From positions 8,618,001-8,682,000 of the forward strand of contig NC_088319.1 of the NCBI RefSeq assembly GCF_910592395.1: a stretch of 64,000 nucleotides of DNA, given 5' to 3'. The first letter of the stretch is position 1, and each line of letters starts with the position of its first letter. The notes below the pieces were generated by a model, which was not told the DNA's origin, did not search any database, and saw only the letters and a program-made list of their open reading frames with translations. Positions 59,801-64,000 of the stretch are shown here, piece after piece. The translations under genes and the position numbers were made by a program. Source of the stretch: Lineus longissimus (taxonomy: Eukaryota; Nemertea; Pilidiophora; Heteronemertea; Lineidae).

Positions 59801-62800
59801 CTTGGGCGAAGCGACAAAATACCTTGTTTTTGACGCGGCGTTCCACGCGCTCGGGCAAAAGTACGTTGCAAAATTAGCAACCGAAGCGTATAATCGCCGC
59901 GAATCGTGGGGTCTCGTGATATAAATCGTAAGGTTGACAGAGGTTTAAATTGTGGTATTAAGATAGGCATTTGTCACTGCAATGCCGGTACATGTGTGCA
60001 GTTAGGAATTGTCTCCCAAACCCATTGGCACCATGTCTTCAGACCTGATAGAGAGATTGATAATTCAAATCGAAAAACATCCTTCGTTTTATGACAAATC
60101 CTTGTCAGAATATAAAGATGTTGACAAGAAGGAAGGTATCTGAAGAAAACAATTATATGTGTGTTTATTCGTCGAGAAATAGTTCTGACACATGTGGTGC
60201 ATTTACAGATTTGTGCTGGGTGCTAGGTGCTTGTTTACAACGGTCTATTTACATATCCGTGAAAAATCAAGGTTCAAAGAATTTAACTAGTGCACAGAAA
60301 ATCAATCATTTCTGTTAATTCCCTATGATTAAACGCCGCATCCCCTACGTCTCGCATGACCATCAATTCGCTAATCTGTTCCGCTAACCTATTTTGCCCG
60401 TTCTTATCATTCACTATATAAAAAACCCTCAACATATCTCCCCAGCTGTCCACATTGTTCCTATCTAACCCATATTTTGCATACAACATGTTGACACTTC
60501 TCCCCAGTGAAGATTCACTCCCCTGACACACAAGTTTAAAACACAAGCTGACAAATACATTCTTAGATGAAGACATACCACCCATAAAATTCATTAACCG
60601 TTTTTCTAATTCAATTTCAATACAAAAGTCGTGAACAATGCACGGCAGTAAATCATTGTGAGTCCTGTATGGTAGATTTAAAACCCGTCGCAGACACTTC
60701 CGCCACGCAACAAACAATTCCTCCATATAAGGCTTAGACAAGCCCAGAAGCTGAGAACCATATAAAGACATACAAAAACTTTTGAAAAGTGCGTACCTTA
60801 CATGCGCATGGGCAAATATGAACTGTGCCATTAACATGTTAGTTCTTTTGTACAAGTCATTTATTAAAAGCTCTACTCTTCTCCGATCAACACGAGGACC
60901 CAAAATAATACCGAGGTGTTCTTCCTCCATAGATAATAGTATCTGTGTGCCCTCAAAAAACAATGCCCTTGGTGGATCATCTAACCCAAAAACTAAAAAT
61001 CTACTTTTTGATGCATTGAACGAAATATTAAAGTCAATTGAAAAACAACTTGCTGTACTCAACATTTTCTTCAACCCACGTAATGAGGGTGCAGGCATGA
61101 TTAGGTCGTCTGCGAAGGCAAAGACGCCACAAAAGAGGTTACCAACATGGCACCCAAAACCAGCCTTCTTTAAATTCGCCACAATTGCCTGCGCTTTCGT
61201 TTTCTTTTCGCATACAGGTACGATACCATGATTTCGGCAAAATCCGAATCCGAGTCAGACATTGTTGCAACAGGTCTGTGCCAGCTGTTTGGTATGGAAA
61301 GTCTATACCCTTGTCTGCACCCTTTCACCGCCAGCGATTATAAGCTTCAGTGAGAACAGGTTACGAAATCTCTGTCGTAACTTTTCCCGTCGCGTGAAAT
61401 CGCAGCGTTTTTTCCAAGGCGTTAAAACGCGACAGTGAGTTCAGGCCTTTACAGTATGGTATGTCTGACGAATTCTGTCAAATGTTAGCTTCGCTATTCA
61501 CAACCATGTTGCGTTGGTATGTTGTTGGGGCCGATATGTGCATAGGCACTATTGTTCCTATTTTAAAAAAGCCTAATCTAAACCCTAATATTGTTGCTAA
61601 CTATCGTCCAATTACTATAAGTACTACTTATTCCAAGATTTTCGAACTTTTACTGATTCCTAAGGTTGACAATTGTGGCAATACACAATTTGATTTCAGG
61701 GAATCCCTTGGAATTGACACTGCCTGTTCTTTTATTCACGATATCGCAACATATTTCAATACAACAGGGATTCCAGTTTTTACCTGCACCCTCGATGCAG
61801 AAAAATGTTTTGATCGAGTTTGGCATGCAGGGCTATTTTATAAACTTTAACCACAAATTCCGCTGTGCCATTGGTTAGTTTTATACGATTGGTACTTCAA
61901 ATTGAAGGCAAATATGAGATGGCATGGAGTGGAGACTGTTACTTTCGTGATTACTAGAGGTATCCGCCAAGGAAGTGTTCTTTCACCCATATTTTTCACT
62001 ATGTTTATTGATGACCTGCTGTGTGATCTTTCCAATACTGAATGTGGTGTCAGGATAGCTGAACATCTTTTTAATAACACAGCATACGCTGACGATATAA
62101 ATTTAATTGCTGCTAGTGTTCCCGGACTTCAAGTGCTTCTTGACAAGTGTTTCAGTTACTCTAAGAAGTGGCGCTTCGTTTTTTGGAATCGTCAAAACAA
62201 AATGTATAGTTTTGGGGGAGTGTTCATTGAAACAACCCCCCTCTTTACGCCTTGGTGATGACATAATTGCTATTGCTAACAGTTTAGAAATCATTGGTGT
62301 TAACTTTAGAAGCGATCTGAAACCTGTGACCCACTTTGACAACAGGATCTCTGCTGCACGGCGCAGAGCCTTCGGTCTATTGAGCTCCATTTCTCCTATC
62401 CCGGCCTCTCGTCTGAGGTTAAAGTTCATCTGTGGAAAATGGCCGTGTGCCCTATCCTAGTTTATGGATGTGCGACACTTCACTCTGGCCCTAGAGACAT
62501 CGCCTCCCTGGTTTCCTTTCAGGGGTCTTGTTTCAAACTTATTTTTGGTATCCCTAAGCGCAGTCATCACACCAAACTTGTGAATGCTGCTGGTATAAAA
62601 AGTGTCAAAGATGTTATACATGACCAAAAGTATAACGACTCCGATGTCCTTTTAATGTTTTCTTTATTAAACTATCAGAATCATCACGTAAACTGAAAAT
62701 ACAAATACAACAACAGTATAAGACAAAGTCACATCCTAAGAAAAGGTCCTTATTGAAGCTTACAGTAAGGTGCTGCCACCTATATTAACTTGACGGAACC

Positions 62801-63900
62801 AAAAAGAACTTGCAGTATTGAATGAAGACAAACATGTAAAGACAACCGAAAACGTCCTCAAAACTTACAAGCACCCAACATAGGCTAGCAAAGATGCAAA
62901 AAGAGCTACAGCGCTCGTATACTATTGACATACAGGGCAAAATTACCAAAAACAAGTCTATAACTATGCCCCTTATCTAACATTACGAAGTGCGGCTTCC
63001 TGCGGCACACACCGAATGTCACGTGGCGTATGCGAGACATTTTCCTCCGATAAGAAAGACGAAATTCTAATGTATTACTCGTACTCAAAGGTAGCCACCA
63101 GCAGTTCTAGTATGTCTTAATATAATATTGCATAGATTTGCCTCAAAATCTGGACCTGTCTTGTCAAGAATAGGTTAAATTAACCACCAAAAGGTCCGTA
63201 AAAATAAAACAAGTGTTTTCTGTCAAAAAGTCTATTGCGAAGCGACAATAACCAAACTATACTGAATGTCCCAAAAAATAAACCACTATATAATGCGCCG
63301 AAGACAAAAAACCTAATCACAACCAACGGTTGTTACAAACAGGTTTCGTTATTTTAGTGTATTTTCAAAAGGTGCTCCCTGCGAGGGACCTCAATGTAGC
63401 GTTTTTATCTAATTATCTATCTGGTGGTGATGTTGTAAAAGGTACCCTTATGGATTCTATTTTAAAACTGGGTCTCTCACCACTTACAGCTGCTTTCACA
63501 GTTAAGCGAGGCAAGTCAGGTCTTAATACCCCAGATGGGGTTACTGATTCACTGCGGTCCTTAATTTTTAGTGAATCTTATTAGAAACCAGACTCTACTG
63601 AGAGGACACTCGCCAAATTACTCACCAAAGCTTTTTAATATCCCGTGCACTTTATACAAATATTAGCATTGTATTATGTGCCTTAATTATGTATTATCTG
63701 TTTTGTGTATTATCTTTGTCATTGGTGTATTTTTTAACTTGTATATACTTCTCCTTTTAGGAGGTTTTATTAAATAAATAAATAAATAATACTTATATTG
63801 TCTATGATTTCAGGGTACAGCTTACCATGACGCGGAAAGCGGAGCGGCCTTTCTCATCTCAAGTGATCTCGCCGAAAATGGCGTCTACAGAAGGAGTGTG
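56864..63900 (+). CDS. Secreted reprolysin-like (M12B) metalloprotease, N-terminal exons, partial
   Basis: Three exons, 56864-56924, 57240-57436 and 63814-63900, all with canonical donors and acceptors and phases 1 and 0, give 115 residues before the frame continues past the window. Residues 1-17 (MKSVIICLCALLAVVGS) are a clear signal peptide. Exon 2 has VFIRDLDQSGEADPPIVNLK and RRLTLRRRDNFNKNVPVF, a charged beta-rich pattern. Exon 3 has AYHDAESGAAFLISSD and NGVYRR, like the YHDxExxASxxx block in propeptides of reprolysin-type metalloproteases. The catalytic HExxH domain would lie beyond the right edge, so the assignment is an inference from the propeptide. Intron 2 (6.4 kb) is mostly a LINE. 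Confidence 0.6.
59695..61449. mobile_element. PIF/Harbinger-type non-autonomous element carrying an RT fragment
   Basis: Inverted ends match for about 30 bp with one mismatch, beginning AGGCCTGAACTCACTGTCGC (59695) and ending with the complement at 61449. TTA flanks both sides (59692-59694 and 61450-61452). Removing the element and one TTA leaves the RT frame of the host LINE open across the join (TAEHL followed by QYGMSDEF), which confirms the borders. The interior holds an antisense 299-codon RT fragment of a different LINE. No transposase is coded. Confidence 0.9.
60283..61182 (-). pseudogene. LINE reverse-transcriptase fragment captured inside the Harbinger-type element
   Basis: The open frame of 299 codons begins within RT at FGCHVGNLFCGVFAFADDLI, so the catalytic FADD pair is present but the upstream RT blocks are not. 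It continues through EEEHLGIILGPRVDRRRVEL and LYGSQLLGLSKP to a C-terminal helical region and a stop at 60283. No ATG suits the start (the frame enters from further upstream with GTG at 61182). No stop in 900 bp is notable for a non-autonomous element. It comes from another CR1-like LINE and differs in sequence from the LINE that surrounds the element. Confidence 0.75.
62697..63329. other. Uncoded block within the LINE 3' part
   Basis: RT C-terminal coding stops near 62690, and a frame with VKRGKSGLNTPDGVTDSLRS resumes at about 63330-63584. The block between may be a further insertion or divergent 3' sequence; no inverted ends or duplication were found. Confidence 0.35.
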
Positions 63901-64000
63901 GTAAGTAAAGATTATTGTTTTGCCTTGACAGAGAAATGGCCCAGTCATTGCGATTCTAGTGGCCTTGAACGGATTTCTGTACAGTGGCACAGTAGTCGCT

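Larger units (their letters stand above)
57569..63790 (+). mobile_element. CR1-like LINE in intron 2 of the metalloprotease-like gene
   Basis: Sense-oriented. An ORF1-like frame (57569-58123) ends in a basic, Tyr/Pro-rich tail. The endonuclease follows: CETYNCHGFKSN, DILCLSEIWLR, PFGGVAIMCRK, KLCGDFNTPLPLE, FTWIDHILAS and GDHLP at 58140-58912. The linker (59280-59460) leads to RT: KLKRGKSAGTDNVTAEHL, interrupted at 59695-61449 by a DNA element, then IGTIVPILKKPNLNPN, LDAEKCFDRVWHAGLFY, GIRQGSVLSPIFFTMF and AYADDINLIAASV. C-terminal blocks are broken near 62258 and 62690. The 3' end is a short stem (CTCCTTTTAGGAG) followed by AAAT repeats at 63772-63790. Several stops make it inactive. The 5' border is approximate. 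Confidence 0.85.

Noticed and set aside
1-64000. CRISPR array, bacterial operon or phage features
   Set aside because: No regularly spaced direct repeats of that type, and gene structure with introns is clearly eukaryotic.

Overview
The window is eukaryotic and gene-poor. It has long AT-rich intergenic stretches, spliced genes with GT..AG introns, and a very dense, nested load of transposable elements. Recurrent short motifs such as aggcctat and tacatgta, long poly-G/poly-C runs, several PIF/Harbinger lineages, CR1/L2-like LINEs, a split-direct-repeat (Ngaro/DIRS-like) element and a Gypsy element with integrase ahead of reverse transcriptase all fit a marine invertebrate. That Gypsy domain order is known from the deuterostome Gmr1 group, so an echinoderm, hemichordate or cephalochordate is my best guess. 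The species is not determined.

Layout. 0-3 kb: a LINE running off the left edge (minus strand) beside an almost intact transposase (minus) carrying one in-frame TGA. 4.5-7.6 kb: PIF/Harbinger element 1 (decayed transposase plus Myb-like gene) with a nested 173-bp MITE, followed by a 0.8-kb TIR element. 9.9-10.5 kb: a MITE whose empty site can be read from a related repeat at 22.98 kb. 11.4-16.0 kb: an intact 11-exon, 801-residue THAP/transposase-like gene (plus). 16.1-19.7 kb: an intact 3-exon gene for a P2X7-type C-terminal (ballast) domain protein (minus), tail-to-tail with the THAP gene only 70 bp away. Both genes carry the same 21-bp motif, in inverted orientation, upstream of their starts. 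A Ngaro-like element with A1-body-B1-A2-B2 split repeats lies in intron 1 of the P2X7-like gene. 20-22.1 kb: a 5'-truncated LINE with an uninterrupted reverse-transcriptase ORF.

23.3-31 kb: PIF/Harbinger element 2, with both genes intact after splicing. A block between its Myb gene and its right end holds an SGNH-like exon broken by a 425-bp MITE with a 10-bp target duplication. 31-35.3 kb: a palindrome, PIF/Harbinger element 3 (transposase broken by one frameshift, Myb gene intact), a Tc1/mariner-type long-TIR element and a perfect 51-bp-arm palindrome. 36-41 kb: mostly uncoded sequence with simple repeats and one Harbinger fragment. 41.2-43.7 kb: a decayed Gypsy element with the usual RT-RNaseH-integrase order (minus). 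43.9-46.8 kb: a LINE (minus) split by a 1.38-kb foldback element. 50.3-54.3 kb: a decayed Gmr1-like Gypsy element.

56.9-63.9 kb: the first three exons of a secreted protein that looks like the N-terminal propeptide region of a reprolysin-type (M12B) zinc metalloprotease. A LINE fills its second intron, and a PIF/Harbinger-type element carrying an antisense RT fragment has in turn inserted into that LINE. The reprolysin-like, THAP and P2X7-like genes are the only candidates for host genes. The THAP and P2X7-like pair could instead be a domesticated or still mobile two-gene unit.
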